Below, in pieces: positions 56,142 through 64,000 of a stretch of 64,000 nucleotides of DNA (within the stretch, counting starts at the first letter, position 1; each line of letters opens with the position of its first letter). The notes below the pieces were generated by a model. That model was not told the DNA's origin. It worked only from the letters and a program-made list of their open reading frames with translations, and did no database searches. Origin of the DNA: UBA2210 sp036825195 (lineage in GTDB: Bacteria > Desulfobacterota > Syntrophia > Syntrophales > UBA2210); assembly GCA_036825195.1 (NCBI GenBank), contig DAISYQ010000010.1, positions 1 through 64,000 of the forward strand, written 5' to 3'. The position numbers and the translations under genes were made by a program.

Positions 56142-57671
56142 ATGAATCAGGGCACATCGGAACTCATTCTGCTCAATACCAGGGATAATGTGGCAGTGGC
56201 CCGAACGGCCCTTTCCCGAGGCCGGGTGATTCGTTCCCATGTCTTAACCTGTACAAGCGATATACCCGCTGGCCACAAGGTGGCCCTCACGCCCATTGCA
56301 AAAGACGGCCCGGTCTATAAATACGGCGCCCTGATCGGGTATGCCGCACAAGAGATTCAGAAAGGCGACCATGTCCATTCCCATAACCTGTATATGAGAG
56401 ATGTTTCACGGGAATATTCAGTGGGGACCGATACGGTTGACACCTACGTTACAGACCCGTCCTGCCGCCCGACCTTCGAGGGCTATGTCCGTGAAAATGG
56501 CAGGGTCGGCACCAGAAATTATATCGGCGTCTTGTCAACGGTCAATTGTTCCGCCAGCGTCAGCCATTTTATTGCCGAAGCCGCAAACAAGAGGTTGTCG
56601 GACCGGTTTGATACGATCGACGGCGTCGTGGGGCTAAGCCACGGCGCCGGCTGCTGCATGACCATCGGCGGAGAAGGCCTCGACATCCTGCAGAAAACCA
56701 TGGCCGGATTTGCCAGAAACCCCAATTTCGGCGGCATCCTGGTGGTGGGACTCGGGTGTGAAGTCAACCTTGTCTCAACCTTCATGGAAGCAACGCGACT
56801 TTCAGAAAGCACCCTTTTCAAAACCCTGGACATCCAGAATCTTGGCGGAACGAGACAGACGGTTGCCAGGGCCCTTGAAATAATTGAAGCCATGCTGCCC
56901 CCGGTGGCTTCCGCCAGGAGGGAACCCGTGTCGGCGGAACATCTTGTCCTGGGGCTTGAGTGCGGAGGATCGGACGCCTATTCCGGTATTACGGCCAACC
57001 CCGCCCTTGGGGCTGCCGCGGATCTTGTTGTCCGTAACGGCGGTACGGTTATCCTGTCGGAAACCCCTGAAATATACGGGGCGGAGCATCTGCTCATCCG
57101 GCGGGCCGTCAGCCGGAAGGTGGCAGACAAACTCATCGACAAAATCAGGTGGTGGGAAGCCTACACAAAGAAACACGATGCCGAGATCAACAACAACCCG
57201 ACCCCGGGCAACAAGGAAGGGGGGCTTACCACCATTCTGGAAAAATCGCTGGGAGCCGTGGCCAAGGCCGGCACCACCAATTTAAATGATGTGTTCTCCT
57301 ATGCCGAGCCTGTCACGACGAAGGGCATGGTATTCATGGACACGCCGGGATATGACATCGTCTCCATTACCGGCATGATCGCCGGCGGCGCGAATATGAT
57401 CTGTTTTACCACAGGCCGGGGTACGGTGGTCGGTTTCAAACCCGTTCCGACCCTGAAACTTTCCTCAAATAAGGCCGTCTACAATCAGTTGCGTGATGAC
57501 ATCGACATCAACTGCGGCCCGATCATTGACGAGGGGATTCCGGTACGGGAACTGGGAGAACAAATCTTTGCATCCATCCTTGAGATTGCTTCGGGAAAGA
57601 AAAGCCGAAGCGAGGTCCACGGGTTTGGAGACCATGAATTTGTTCCCTGGCACATCGGTGCGGTATTGTAA
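56142..57671 (+). CDS. UxaA-family hydrolyase (altronate/galactarate dehydratase type)
   Basis: The family comprises iron-dependent dehydratases of sugar acids and related lyases. ATG 56142 is six bases after AGGAG (56131-56135); ATG 56136 is too close. The 509-residue protein joins an N-terminal SAF domain (about 10-90) to the catalytic region with YVRENGRVGTRNYIGVLSTVNCSA, LSHGAGCCM, GLECGGSDAYSGITANPALG and GANMICFTTGRGT, so both parts are present in one chain. No uronate or aldarate pathway gene accompanies it, so the substrate is uncertain. Its codons favour GGC/GCC and the gene looks GC-richer than the ribosomal region. Confidence 0.85.
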   Translation: MNQGTSELILLNTRDNVAVARTALSRGRVIRSHVLTCTSDIPAGHKVALTPIAKDGPVYKYGALIGYAAQEIQKGDHVHSHNLYMRDVSREYSVGTDTVDTYVTDPSCRPTFEGYVRENGRVGTRNYIGVLSTVNCSASVSHFIAEAANKRLSDRFDTIDGVVGLSHGAGCCMTIGGEGLDILQKTMAGFARNPNFGGILVVGLGCEVNLVSTFMEATRLSESTLFKTLDIQNLGGTRQTVARALEIIEAMLPPVASARREPVSAEHLVLGLECGGSDAYSGITANPALGAAADLVVRNGGTVILSETPEIYGAEHLLIRRAVSRKVADKLIDKIRWWEAYTKKHDAEINNNPTPGNKEGGLTTILEKSLGAVAKAGTTNLNDVFSYAEPVTTKGMVFMDTPGYDIVSITGMIAGGANMICFTTGRGTVVGFKPVPTLKLSSNKAVYNQLRDDIDINCGPIIDEGIPVRELGEQIFASILEIASGKKSRSEVHGFGDHEFVPWHIGAVL

Positions 57672-57700
57672 GGGAAGGGGTATCCGGGTGGCTGCTATCG

Positions 57701-58648
57701 TTATCTTGTCTTGATCAGCAGGGCCGCCAGATAGCTTTCGGGCATGCGCCCGCTCCCGCGAAAATCCCTATCCTGCCCGAGCGGCTTGAGCGATTTCACC
57801 CGTTCTCCATGACTGGCAGCCACCATCTCCTCCAGCACCCGATGCGAAAGCCCGCTGAAGTTTGTCGCCGCCAGCAGCACGCCGCCGGGTTCCAGGACCT
57901 TCATCGCCGCGTCGATCAGGACGGGAAAATCTTTTTTAACGCTGAATATCTTTCGATCATGCCGTGCGAAAGAGGGCGGATCGAGGATCACGCACTCAAA
58001 GCGATTGCCCTTCTTGAGCGCCAGCTTCATATAGGTCAGAGCGTCAGCCCGAACAAATTCATTCTCGGCCCACTCCAGCCGGTTCAGTTCGTAGTTTTCG
58101 CGGCCGCGCTCCAGGCTCTTGCGGCTGATGTCCACATTGATGACGCTCGATGCGCCGAAGGCCCGGGCGTACACGCCAAAGGAGCAGGTATAGGCGAAAC
58201 AGTTCAGCACTCTGATCCCCTTTGTCAATCCGGCAACGATCTTTCTGTTGCGGCGCATATCCAGAAACAGGCCGCTGTTCAACCCGTCATTCAGATCGAC
58301 ACCGAAGGAAAGATCATTCTCCCGGACCGCCGTCCGGGACGGGGCCTGATCGAGCCAGACGCTCGCGTTGATCCGCTCCGACGTGAGCGCCTGCGGATCG
58401 AGCCTCTCTTTGATAATCAGGTAACTGGCACCGAGACGGCTTGCAACATACTCCGCCAGGGTTTCCTTGCGGGCGATCCATCGCGTATCGAACAGGTGAA
58501 TCACACAGCGGTCATCATACTGCTCGAGCACGAAACCGGGCAACCCGTCACCGAGCCCGTTGACGAGCCGCAGGGCATTCGTTATCTTTCTCAAAGGCTT
58601 CCTCCTGCTAATGGCCGCTTCGATATGGTCGATCGTTTCTTTATCCAT
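57701..58648 (-). CDS. class I SAM-dependent methyltransferase, RlmI/RlmK-like
   Basis: This protein resembles the 23S rRNA cytosine-5 methyltransferase RlmI and related enzymes. The 315 residues contain the N-terminal substrate-side domain (VNGLGDGLPGFVLEQYDD at about 29-46), GLNSGLFLDMRRNR near 125, the SAM-binding LNCFAYTCSFGVYARAFGA near 148-166, VDISRKSLERGRENYELN and the catalytic-loop motif LDPPSFARHDRK near 223. It lacks the N-terminal PUA domain of full-length RlmI. It is convergent with the UxaA-type gene. Confidence 0.85.
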   Translation of the reverse strand: MDKETIDHIEAAISRRKPLRKITNALRLVNGLGDGLPGFVLEQYDDRCVIHLFDTRWIARKETLAEYVASRLGASYLIIKERLDPQALTSERINASVWLDQAPSRTAVRENDLSFGVDLNDGLNSGLFLDMRRNRKIVAGLTKGIRVLNCFAYTCSFGVYARAFGASSVINVDISRKSLERGRENYELNRLEWAENEFVRADALTYMKLALKKGNRFECVILDPPSFARHDRKIFSVKKDFPVLIDAAMKVLEPGGVLLAATNFSGLSHRVLEEMVAASHGERVKSLKPLGQDRDFRGSGRMPESYLAALLIKTR

Positions 58649-58708
58649 TGTTAACCGATCCTGACGGTACAGGTACTGAGCCGTTTTCGTATTCCCGGAG
58701 TGTCAACG

Positions 58709-59473
58709 CTACATCTCCGTACATGCCTCCAGTGAAAGCCGGAAGAGTATATCCCGTGCCGGTATCTTCCGCCCGAATTCGCGACGATCCCACTCGAATC
58801 CGCTGACATCGTCTCCTCCGTGCAAGATCAGCCCCACCTGTATCCCTCGAAACTCGGCCACTGCAAAGAGCGCGGCAGCCTCCATTTCAACGGTAAGACA
58901 TCCTTCGGCGCGGCGTCTTGTCACTCTGTCGGGTGTCTCCCGGTAGAAACCGTCCGTTGTCCACGTCTTGCCCTTCACATACCGACACCCGCGGCGATCA
59001 AGAACGCGAGTAATTGCTTCGACCGCCTGTGGAGACGGATGCGCTTCTCTGTCGGGCGGCAGATAGTGATACGATGTGCCTTCATCCCGGACAGCTGAAG
59101 TGGGAACGACAACATCACCACTGGCGATTGAACTGTCAAGCACACCGGCTCCTCCACAGACAATGAACTTGCGGCCGCCTCTCGCGATGATTGCCTCGAA
59201 GATGATGGCGGCCAGAGGTGCGCCGACCATGGCGGGCACAATCCCTATCGAGTGTCCGTTGAATACCGCGGAATACACGGGTAGTGGCCCCATATCGGAC
59301 TTAAGCGGGCGCAGAGGAGTCAAGCCGATTTTCTTCGCAACATCGTCGATGGCTTCCCTGAAAAAGCAGAATACACAGCGTTCCGGCACGTCACGAAGTG
59401 TGATCACCTTGGCAGGTTCAATAATTGCTTCTCGTGCCGGGTCAAATTCCAGCAGTGGGATGGAGTGCTTCAT
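58709..59473 (-). CDS. nucleoside phosphorylase (PNP/UDP family)
   Basis: The 254-residue protein belongs to the purine/uridine phosphorylase superfamily, which cleaves nucleosides with phosphate. Motifs include the phosphate-side GAPLAAIIFEAIIARGGRKFIVCGGAGVLD (about 81-112), the ribose/base loop RDEGTSYHYLPPD near 130 and TTDGFYRET followed by TVEMEAAALFAVAEF near 195-210. These fit a uridine phosphorylase-like member best. It starts 60 bases upstream of the RlmI-like gene on the same strand and may be co-transcribed with it. Confidence 0.85.
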   Translation of the reverse strand: MKHSIPLLEFDPAREAIIEPAKVITLRDVPERCVFCFFREAIDDVAKKIGLTPLRPLKSDMGPLPVYSAVFNGHSIGIVPAMVGAPLAAIIFEAIIARGGRKFIVCGGAGVLDSSIASGDVVVPTSAVRDEGTSYHYLPPDREAHPSPQAVEAITRVLDRRGCRYVKGKTWTTDGFYRETPDRVTRRRAEGCLTVEMEAAALFAVAEFRGIQVGLILHGGDDVSGFEWDRREFGRKIPARDILFRLSLEACTEM

Positions 59474-60362
59474 TTGTATTCTTCACCTATCGTCTACAAT
59501 CAAAGATTTGGAAATCTTTCTATGATGACTCGCTTTCTTAATTCTATAACAATGTACAATGCAACCGCTTCCCATGCGCTTGAAGGATAACAGTAGAGGC
59601 GGTCAATTTAGAAACACCTATAGATTCAAAAAAGGAGATGAATGACTGCCAAGAAGAAGATAGCATAAAAAAGGCTCACATTGCCACAGTTAGTCGAGAG
59701 AGTGCAGAATGTATCTCAAAGTTGTTGATACTGTGAGGTGTCCAGGCTTTTAGTCTTGGGGATATAAAGGTTTGAAATGAATCATTACCTGAACATCTAT
59801 GAAGCTTGATTATTTTCGTCTTACTGATAACTGCGGTGGTGATTGCATCAAAGAAGAGAAGAGCATGCAGGATTGGGTGTAACAAGGGCAGAAAGAATCG
59901 GGGCGAGTATTGTTAATCAGTTCATTACCGATATAGTATGAAATGATTGATGTATCGATTGAAACATCTGGTGATAATATCCCTTGACAATACATCATTA
60001 TGAAGATATTAGGTTGCAAACCCTGCCAATATTTGACGTATTGTGAATATTATCGAATAGTTAAAATCGCCCAAAAGGGTGATGACATGATCGTTTGTAT
60101 CCTGTCTCTCAAAAAGGATAGGGTACTTTATTTGTTGTGAAAAATTTGTTCGGACTGGGGAAAATATGTGATAACAATACTCACCCCTGATAACGAGAGG
60201 AGGTCAACAATCAAAATTATTTTTATATGTAACGCACCAAAGGAGTGAATATTATGGCACAGTAGGCGTAAATCATCTCCTGAGACAGTTCGTATTCTCA
60301 CAGAAATTGGAAGCTATTTGGATCAGAAATTCTTTTTCGACTCTACATATTCAGGAGGCGTC
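59474..60362 (+). other. long AT-rich gene-free region with a promoter and a three-codon mini-ORF
   Basis: This stretch of about 890 bases has no credible gene. It is AT-rich and contains a promoter (59984-60012), an inverted repeat TATCCT (60098-60103)/AGGATA (60115-60120), and a mini-frame ATG GCA CAG TAG at 60254-60265 preceded by AAAGGAG. The leader before the HD-GYP protein is therefore about 350 bases, long enough for an RNA control element, though I recognised no known riboswitch. Confidence 0.5.
59984..60012 (+). promoter_or_regulatory. sigma70-type promoter upstream of the HD-GYP gene
   Basis: TTGACA (59984-59989) and TATTAG (60007-60012) are separated by 17 bases. The box and following ATACATCAT closely resemble the rplM promoter at 32484. 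Confidence 0.6.
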
Positions 60363-62192
60363 ATGTCGCAAACAAGAGATACCGATTCCGACAGTCAACT
60401 TTCATTGTTTACAATTCAAGATTGCCAGGACGTTGAGAATAACAACGGACCTGAACCAACCGAAAAGACATTACAGGATACAGAATATATACGCCAATCT
60501 TTCTTTGATGCCGTTCAAGAAAGCATAGTGCTGATCGACTCCGATGGAAATATCCTTTTATTGAACACCACGGCTGCCGAAAGATTAGGCAAGAGTGTGG
60601 GGGAACTCAAGGGAACGTACATTTATGATTATTTTCCACTAACGATCAAGGAACTGAGGCAGAAACAGGTCGATATGGTATTCTCCACAGGAAAACCTGG
60701 TTCTTTTAATGACTCCCGCTCTGAAAGATTTTTCGAACATCGGCTGTATCCCGTCTTTTGTAATGATAAAACGGTATCCAGCGTAGCCGTATTTACTCAG
60801 GACATCACCGAACACAAGCGGATGATGGATGAGCTGAGAAGAGGTGAAAAACGATATCGTAAATTTTTCGCCACATCCAGAGATTGCATGTTTATCGCAT
60901 CGAAGAGGGAAGGTTGGATCGACTTTAACGATGTTGCACTGAAAATGCTTAACTATGATAGCCGGGAGGACCTGCTTGAAACCCCGCTCTCCTGTTTATA
61001 TGTAACCCCTGAAGAACGGTCTTCATTACTGTCCCTTATCGAGCAGAACGGGTATGTCGGGGAATACCCTCTTCAACTGAGACGGAAAGATGGAGTGATC
61101 ATCGACACCCTCGTTACGGCGGAGATGACCCATAGTGAACATGACTCAGGAGTAGAATATTACGGAACAATTCATGACATAACCGAACAAAAGAAGGTGG
61201 AAAAGGCACGAAGAATAGCCGAGTCCAACTACCTTTCCATTTTTCAAAACGCTGTAGAAGGTATCTTCCAGAGTACGCTCGAAGGGCGATACCTCACCGC
61301 CAACCCGGCCATGGCCAGGATTTATGGATACGACTCCCCCGCGGAATTGATGGAAACCATCACCGACATAGAGTCACAGATCTTTGTTAAACCCGGCGAC
61401 CGCAAAACACTACTGCGCCGTATGGCCGAAGACGGTACCGTCTCGGGTTTTGAAACAAAACACCGCCGGAAAGACGGTTCAATTATCTGGGTAAATCTAT
61501 ATTCCCGGATTGTCAGGGATAACGCCGGTACGATCCTCTTTGTGGAAGGTATGGTAGCCGATATCACGGACCGTAGAAAAGCACAAGTTGCTTGCAAGGA
61601 AAATGTTCTGAAACTGCAACAAGCATTAGATGCTACCATTCATGCAATATTGGCTACTGTGGAAGCGAAAGATCCCTACACGACCGGTCACCAGCGCAGA
61701 GTGGCAGACCTTGCACGAGCCATTGCAACGGAAATGGGCTTATCGCAAGATCAAATCGATGGAATATACATGGCTGCCATAGTGCATGACATAGGCAAGA
61801 TATCAATTCCTTCCGAAATCCTCAGCAAACCAAGCAACCTGGTAGATGTTGAGCTCGATCTTATCAAAACTCATGTCCAATCAGGCTATACCATATTAAA
61901 GAACATCGTTTTCCCACAACCAGTTGCGCGAATGGTTCTTGAGCATCATGAGCGGATAAACGGTTCCGGTTATCCCAACGGGTTAATGGGGGACAATCTT
62001 CTCATCGAATCAAGGATTCTCGCTGTCGCAGATGTTGTGGAAGCCATGGTTTCGTACCGTCCCTATCGATCGGCACTTGGCATTGAAGCCGCACTCGAGG
62101 AAATTGAGAAATTCAGCGGAATTCTCTACGATTCTGATGTGGTCTCGGTATGTCTTAGAATATTTAAACAGAAACAATTTACGCTATCGTAG
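60363..62192 (+). CDS. PAS-PAS-PAS-HD-GYP cyclic-di-GMP phosphodiesterase-type protein
   Basis: This predicted cytoplasmic sensor probably degrades cyclic di-GMP in response to signals sensed by PAS domains. The start is ATG 60363 after AGGAGG (60353-60358). Of 609 residues, PAS domains lie at about 35-150, 155-275 and 285-405, each ending in a D(I/V)TE or ADITDRRK-type motif. The HD-GYP domain occupies about 425-605, with His475-Asp476 in HDIGK and HHERINGSGYPNGL from 528. No receiver domain, membrane span or GGDEF domain is seen. It stands alone behind a long leader. Confidence 0.92.
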   Translation: MSQTRDTDSDSQLSLFTIQDCQDVENNNGPEPTEKTLQDTEYIRQSFFDAVQESIVLIDSDGNILLLNTTAAERLGKSVGELKGTYIYDYFPLTIKELRQKQVDMVFSTGKPGSFNDSRSERFFEHRLYPVFCNDKTVSSVAVFTQDITEHKRMMDELRRGEKRYRKFFATSRDCMFIASKREGWIDFNDVALKMLNYDSREDLLETPLSCLYVTPEERSSLLSLIEQNGYVGEYPLQLRRKDGVIIDTLVTAEMTHSEHDSGVEYYGTIHDITEQKKVEKARRIAESNYLSIFQNAVEGIFQSTLEGRYLTANPAMARIYGYDSPAELMETITDIESQIFVKPGDRKTLLRRMAEDGTVSGFETKHRRKDGSIIWVNLYSRIVRDNAGTILFVEGMVADITDRRKAQVACKENVLKLQQALDATIHAILATVEAKDPYTTGHQRRVADLARAIATEMGLSQDQIDGIYMAAIVHDIGKISIPSEILSKPSNLVDVELDLIKTHVQSGYTILKNIVFPQPVARMVLEHHERINGSGYPNGLMGDNLLIESRILAVADVVEAMVSYRPYRSALGIEAALEEIEKFSGILYDSDVVSVCLRIFKQKQFTLS

Positions 62193-62702
62193 GGCGACTA
62201 TACGACTGTGAAGGTATGTAACAGAATGTTCACAATAATGAGACACTTTTCCTACACCGCGAAAGGAGTTTTTCTAACGGATAATGAAGGTTGGTACATG
62301 CCTTGCATGGGCGGGGTAGAATGTGAACTGGACAAAGAAACCTGGCTTCCCGATCAACCATTGTTTCGCTCTCACCCCGCTGATGCAACCGAACTCATTT
62401 GATAACACGGCATTCTTTATCAAGAACTGTACGATCTTTACGAGAGGCACCTTGCCTTTATATCCCATGCGTTATTATTCCTTTGTGTTTCCTGTTCATT
62501 CCTTGCCAACGGGCAGAAATAATTAATGATATCAGCTCATTACCTGTTTTGGATTCTATAATGGAATGGATGAATTGACATCAGAAGAGAATTTACTTAC
62601 CTGTTTATATCTCGAAAAAGCTGTAGACACCGGTATATTTTCTTACATTTTCACATAATATAAAGGAGTTATGATTTATATCATAACTCCTTTATATTAT
62701 TA
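62193..62702. other. gene-poor region after the HD-GYP gene
   Basis: Only short unconvincing frames occur here: a 64-codon frame at 62208-62402 and overlapping frames of similar size on both strands. None has a good ribosome-binding site, a recognisable domain or neighbours that would support it. The far end holds the perfect palindrome described separately. Confidence 0.5.
62661..62694 (-). terminator. 15-bp palindrome, probable terminator of the tRNA operon
   Basis: TAAAGGAGTTATGAT (62661-62675) is the exact complement of ATCATAACTCCTTTA (62680-62694), with a four-base TTAT loop. It lies eight bases beyond the tRNA-Glu 3' end on the minus strand. A moderately T-rich stretch follows in that direction. 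The stem is AT-rich, so its strength is uncertain. Confidence 0.65.
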
Positions 62703-62777
62703 TGGTAGTCCCACCGGGAATCGAACCCGGGTTTCCGGCGTGAGAGGCCAGCGTCCTGACCGCTAGACGATGGGACC
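62703..62777 (-). tRNA. tRNA-Glu (CTC anticodon)
   Basis: On the minus strand the acceptor stem is GGTCCCA with TGGGACT (first pair G-U). The anticodon stem CTGGC/GCCGG encloses a loop with anticodon CTC, reading GAG. The T-arm includes GGTTCGATTCC and the 3' CCA is encoded (62703-62705). It lies seven bases downstream of tRNA-Gln in the same transcript. Confidence 0.95.
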
Positions 62778-62784
62778 ATGACCA

Positions 62785-62858
62785 TGGCTGGGGGACCAGG
62801 ATTCGAACCTGGGTAGCAGATTCCAGAGACCTGAGTCCTACCGCTAGACGATCCCCCA
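62785..62858 (-). tRNA. tRNA-Gln (CTG anticodon)
   Basis: On the minus strand this 74-base gene begins TGGGGGA, pairs with TCCCCCA at the 3' end, and has anticodon stem CAGGT/ATCTG with anticodon CTG, reading CAG. CCA is encoded at 62785-62787. It is the first gene of a two-tRNA operon with tRNA-Glu. Confidence 0.95.
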
Positions 62859-62881
62859 GTGGAATAGCCTTGAACTCGCGG

Positions 62882-62910
62882 TTATTAGACAAATAATGAC
62901 TAAAAGTCAA
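62882..62910 (-). promoter_or_regulatory. promoter of the tRNA-Gln/tRNA-Glu operon
   Basis: On the minus strand TTGACT (complement of 62905-62910) and TAATAA (complement of 62882-62887) have a 17-base spacer. A GC-rich discriminator CCGCGAG follows, as is common for stable-RNA promoters under stringent control. Confidence 0.75.
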
Positions 62911-62985
62911 GAGGTTTATTTTGTGATTAGTGGTTGGATTGTGCTGTTCTATAGCTTTTCTTACAGGGGAAATTATAGAATTTTC

Positions 62986-63015
62986 TTGACATGAGATCAA
63001 AATTGTAATTATCTT
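62986..63015 (+). promoter_or_regulatory. candidate promoter for yceD-rpmF-fabD
   Basis: TTGACA (62986-62991) is followed after 18 bases by TATCTT (63010-63015) or after 17 by TTATCT. It lies about 45 bases before the yceD start and is divergent from the tRNA promoter. Confidence 0.5.
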
Positions 63016-63053
63016 TCATTCTTTTTTTATATATGTCTTTAACAGGATAAGTT

Positions 63054-63590
63054 TTGCAGATCAACATCTCAAATATTCCGGCAGAGGGGTTGAATCTCCG
63101 GTTCTCTCACAGTGGGGAGTGGTTCCACCGGTCCATGCCGATGGGTGATGAGTGCGGTTTTTGCGTTGACGGGATTGACGTGCAATGCTTTGTAGAGAAG
63201 GTGTTACGGGATGTGTCAATCAAAGGCAGAATCAAGGCCGGTGTTGAACTTGAGTGTTGCAGATGTCTGGAGAAATTTGACTTTCCAATAGAAACTGAAT
63301 TCAACTATGTCTTCATGCCCGCTGACAATCTGAAGAAGGACGATCTGGAACTGACATATGAAGACTTGGAACAGAGTTATTATGAAGGCGATGTAATAGA
63401 TCTGGATCAGATTATCATTGAACAGCTAGTACTGCAGATTCCGTTTAAACCACTGTGCGATAACTCCTGCAAGGGAATCTGTCCTGTCTGCGGGATAAAT
63501 CTCAATATAGAGAAATGTGACCATAAGACGCAACAGATAAGCAGTCCGTTTGCTGCGTTAAAAAATTTTAAGATAAAGAAGGAAAGGTAA
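63054..63590 (+). CDS. yceD: YceD/DUF177 family protein
   Basis: YceD-type proteins are linked with 23S rRNA accumulation and are nearly always next to rpmF. The start is TTG 63054 (MQINISNIPAEGLNLRF), six bases after AGGA. The 178-residue product has the central ELECCRCLEKFDFPIETEFNYVF segment and the C-terminal IPFKPLCDNSCKGICPVCGINLN, with Cys pairs typical of the family. It precedes rpmF by seven bases. Confidence 0.92.
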   Translation: MQINISNIPAEGLNLRFSHSGEWFHRSMPMGDECGFCVDGIDVQCFVEKVLRDVSIKGRIKAGVELECCRCLEKFDFPIETEFNYVFMPADNLKKDDLELTYEDLEQSYYEGDVIDLDQIIIEQLVLQIPFKPLCDNSCKGICPVCGINLNIEKCDHKTQQISSPFAALKNFKIKKER

Positions 63591-63597
63591 TTGTACC

Positions 63598-63774
63598 ATG
63601 GCAAATCCAACAAATAGACACTCGAGAACAAGAAGAAACAAGAGAAGGTCTCACGATGCCCTCAAGGCTGTAACCACCTCTGTGTGTTCACAGTGCAATG
63701 AACCGAAATTGCCCCACCGCGCATGTCCCCATTGTGGTTTCTACAATGGGCGTGAAGTTATTTCTGTCGAATAA
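63598..63774 (+). CDS. rpmF: 50S ribosomal protein L32, zinc-binding type
   Basis: L32 is a small 50S protein. A 58-residue frame begins ATG 63598 (MANPTNRHSRTRRNKRRSHD) and ends TAA 63772-63774. It holds two zinc Cys pairs, CSQC (30-33) and CPHC (43-46), so it is the C+ form. GGAAAGG lies before the start. It is flanked by yceD and fabD, the usual fatty-acid/ribosomal junction. Confidence 0.96.
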   Translation: MANPTNRHSRTRRNKRRSHDALKAVTTSVCSQCNEPKLPHRACPHCGFYNGREVISVE

Positions 63775-63810
63775 AAAAACCCAGAAGTCTGTGCTCTGAG
63801 GGTAAGAGTT

Positions 63811-64000
63811 ATGGATGATTTAGGCATAGTCTTTCCCGGTCAGGGCTCACAATACGTAGGTATGGGGAGAGAACTGTACGAACGGTTTAGAGAAACAAGA
63901 GAAACGTTCGAAGAAGCGGAAGAAGCACTCAATGTCAACATCACGAGACTTTGTTTTGAGGGACCGCAGGATCTCCTCGATCTGACGCCAAACACACAGG
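63811..64000 (+). CDS. fabD: malonyl-CoA:ACP transacylase, 5' part
   Basis: FabD loads malonyl groups onto acyl carrier protein in fatty acid synthesis. The frame starts at ATG 63811 (MDDLGIVFPGQGSQYVGMGREL) with a GAGGG site and runs off the window after 63 codons. GQGSQ is the family's N-terminal signature; the catalytic Ser lies beyond the edge. plsX and fabH, which often separate rpmF from fabD, are not present. Confidence 0.92.
   Translation, partial: MDDLGIVFPGQGSQYVGMGRELYERFRETRETFEEAEEALNVNITRLCFEGPQDLLDLTPNTQ

Noticed and set aside
57809..58654. 281-codon plus-strand frame opposite the RlmI-like gene
   Set aside because: It is a shadow of the minus-strand methyltransferase, whose SAM-binding and catalytic motifs are clear.
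59676..59885. Possible transposase fragment on the minus strand
   Set aside because: The short frame has no catalytic motif, and no terminal inverted repeats or target duplications are visible around it.
62208..62402. Possible 64-residue protein
   Set aside because: No good ribosome-binding site, no domain and competing frames on both strands; not enough support for a gene call.

Overview
The window looks like a chromosomal segment of a Gram-negative, probably anaerobic bacterium of the former Deltaproteobacteria (Desulfobacterota, Syntrophales/Syntrophobacterales-like). The grounds are: an outer-membrane LPS assembly gene (lptD); the orders secY-map-infA-rpmJ, rplM-rpsI-argC-cysS and yceD-rpmF-fabD; zinc-binding (C+) forms of several ribosomal proteins; and oxygen-sensitive 2-oxoacid:acceptor oxidoreductase genes with a TRAP transporter. 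This placement is inference from gene order and protein character, not from a search.

Region 1 (1-28.4 kb) is a near-continuous run of information-processing genes on the + strand. It runs from the end of a tRNA-Trp through secE-nusG-rplKAJL-rpoBC, then rpsL-rpsG-tuf (no fusA), then the S10, spc and alpha operons, ending at a strong terminator after rplQ. Embedded control elements include an L10 leader, a hairpin between rplL and rpoB, and a terminator-like hairpin between rpsJ and rplC.

Region 2 (28.4-37.8 kb) carries housekeeping genes: a small EF-Tu-domain-2-like protein, folC, lptD, rplM-rpsI, argC, cysS, greA (minus strand) and radC. Several have clear sigma70-type promoters or intrinsic terminators.

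Region 3 (37.8-49.6 kb) is the most interesting accessory block. A promoter with repeated ACATGT-type motifs precedes an XRE-cupin regulator. It is followed by a GlcD-like flavin dehydrogenase, a GlcF-like Fe-S protein, and a four-gene 2-oxoacid oxidoreductase consisting of gamma, a GltD-like flavoprotein fused to a ferredoxin-type delta domain, alpha and beta. A complete TRAP transporter (DctP, DctQ, DctM) closes the block. Read together, this is a self-contained pathway: import of an organic acid, oxidation of a 2-hydroxy acid to a 2-oxo acid, and oxidative decarboxylation to an acyl-CoA, with electrons routed to NAD(P) and ferredoxin. The substrate cannot be read from the sequence.

Region 4 (49.6-64 kb) is mixed. 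It holds tex and a hemolysin III-family membrane protein (both minus), a PpiC-type lipoprotein foldase, an orphan divergent acyl-CoA carboxyltransferase, a UxaA-family dehydratase, an RlmI-like methyltransferase and a nucleoside phosphorylase (both minus), a long AT-rich leader before a triple-PAS HD-GYP protein, tRNA-Gln and tRNA-Glu (minus), and finally yceD-rpmF-fabD, the last truncated by the window edge. I saw no CRISPR array, insertion sequence, phage gene or origin of replication.
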